From Candidatus Brachybacter algidus (GTDB taxonomy: Bacteria > Bacteroidota > Bacteroidia > Chitinophagales > Saprospiraceae): a DNA stretch of 64,000 nt. The notes under the pieces are model-generated. The model saw nothing but the letters and a program-made list of their open reading frames with translations, did not search any database and was not told the origin of the DNA. This document shows, one piece after another, positions 63,951 through 64,000 of the stretch (the stretch's first letter is position 1; each line of letters opens with the position of its first letter). The position numbers and the translations under genes are program-made. The stretch is from the NCBI GenBank assembly GCA_016711705.1, contig JADJSK010000013.1:265001-329000 (forward strand), written 5' to 3'.

Positions 63951-64000
63951 TCAGTGTAATCGATACAATCCTTGATTCAGACAAAAAGTAAGGTTCACGC
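63951..64000. repeat. Hairpin repeat unit, second copy (cut by window end)
   Basis: Same 50 bp as 63711-63760 with one base changed (CGTG to CTTG), exactly 240 bp later. The unit continues past the window edge. Confidence 0.85.

Overview
The window looks like a chromosomal segment of an AT-rich member of the Bacteroidota, most likely a Saprospiria-type environmental lineage. The clues are: type IX secretion (T9SS) C-terminal sorting domains on secreted proteins; promoters of the Bacteroidota form (TTG or TTTG, then TAnnTTTG); A-rich leaders instead of Shine-Dalgarno sites; a short NuoG; a DUF4175 protein followed by an HATPase and YbeY; and a DUF1475/DUF1295/cyclopropane-synthase-like cluster. 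The placement is inferred from gene content, not from a search.

Layout. 1-2500: the 3' part of a 23S rRNA gene, a 5S gene and a terminator. 2.8-7.1 kb: a LamG-containing T9SS cargo protein and a di-haem cytochrome c peroxidase lipoprotein. 7.4-11.3 kb: a four-gene nuoEFGH module of complex I that stops after nuoH. 11.6-16.6 kb: an M48 protease, an APC permease, a DUF4294 gene with an in-frame stop, rlmN and a small membrane protein. 16.6-24.0 kb: three tandem paralogous T9SS cargo proteins, each with a dockerin-like and a cohesin-like region. 24.2-27.2 kb: an esterase with an early stop, then typA.

27.3-30.8 kb is an accessory island. Broken genes, a toxin-tail/immunity-like pair and two toxin-antitoxin modules are separated by a dispersed hairpin repeat that also carries the promoters of the TA modules. 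30.8-42.1 kb: a large zinc metalloprotease, a tyrosine phosphatase, a HicAB module whose toxin C-terminus is encoded by a palindromic repeat, the DUF4175-HATPase-ybeY operon, small lipoproteins, and a surface-protein gene split by an in-frame TAA. 42.5-46.6 kb: a translation cluster (rplM-rpsI, rpsB-tsf, pyrH) and apaG.

46.7-57.8 kb: a nested inverted-repeat element, a subtilisin-like T9SS protease, a frameshifted esterase, an acetyltransferase, a LOG protein, a DUF6340 lipoprotein, a probable lipid-modification cluster and a secreted cyanophycinase-like S51 peptidase. 57.8-58.7 kb holds the most unusual feature: five 159-bp tandem repeats. Four of them encode a near-identical 22-residue basic/hydrophobic peptide whose copies differ almost only at silent positions, and every unit also carries four AACGGTT-type motifs exactly 10 bp apart. 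58.8-64 kb: a thioesterase, a DUF6265 protein, ssb, a Tat-signal threonine-aldolase-like enzyme, an acetyltransferase, an OsmC-like protein, and the start of another repeat family.

Four genes carry a single lesion (in-frame stops at 14489, 24314 and 41689; a one-base frameshift near 49404). These could be real decay or consensus errors; the sequence alone cannot decide.
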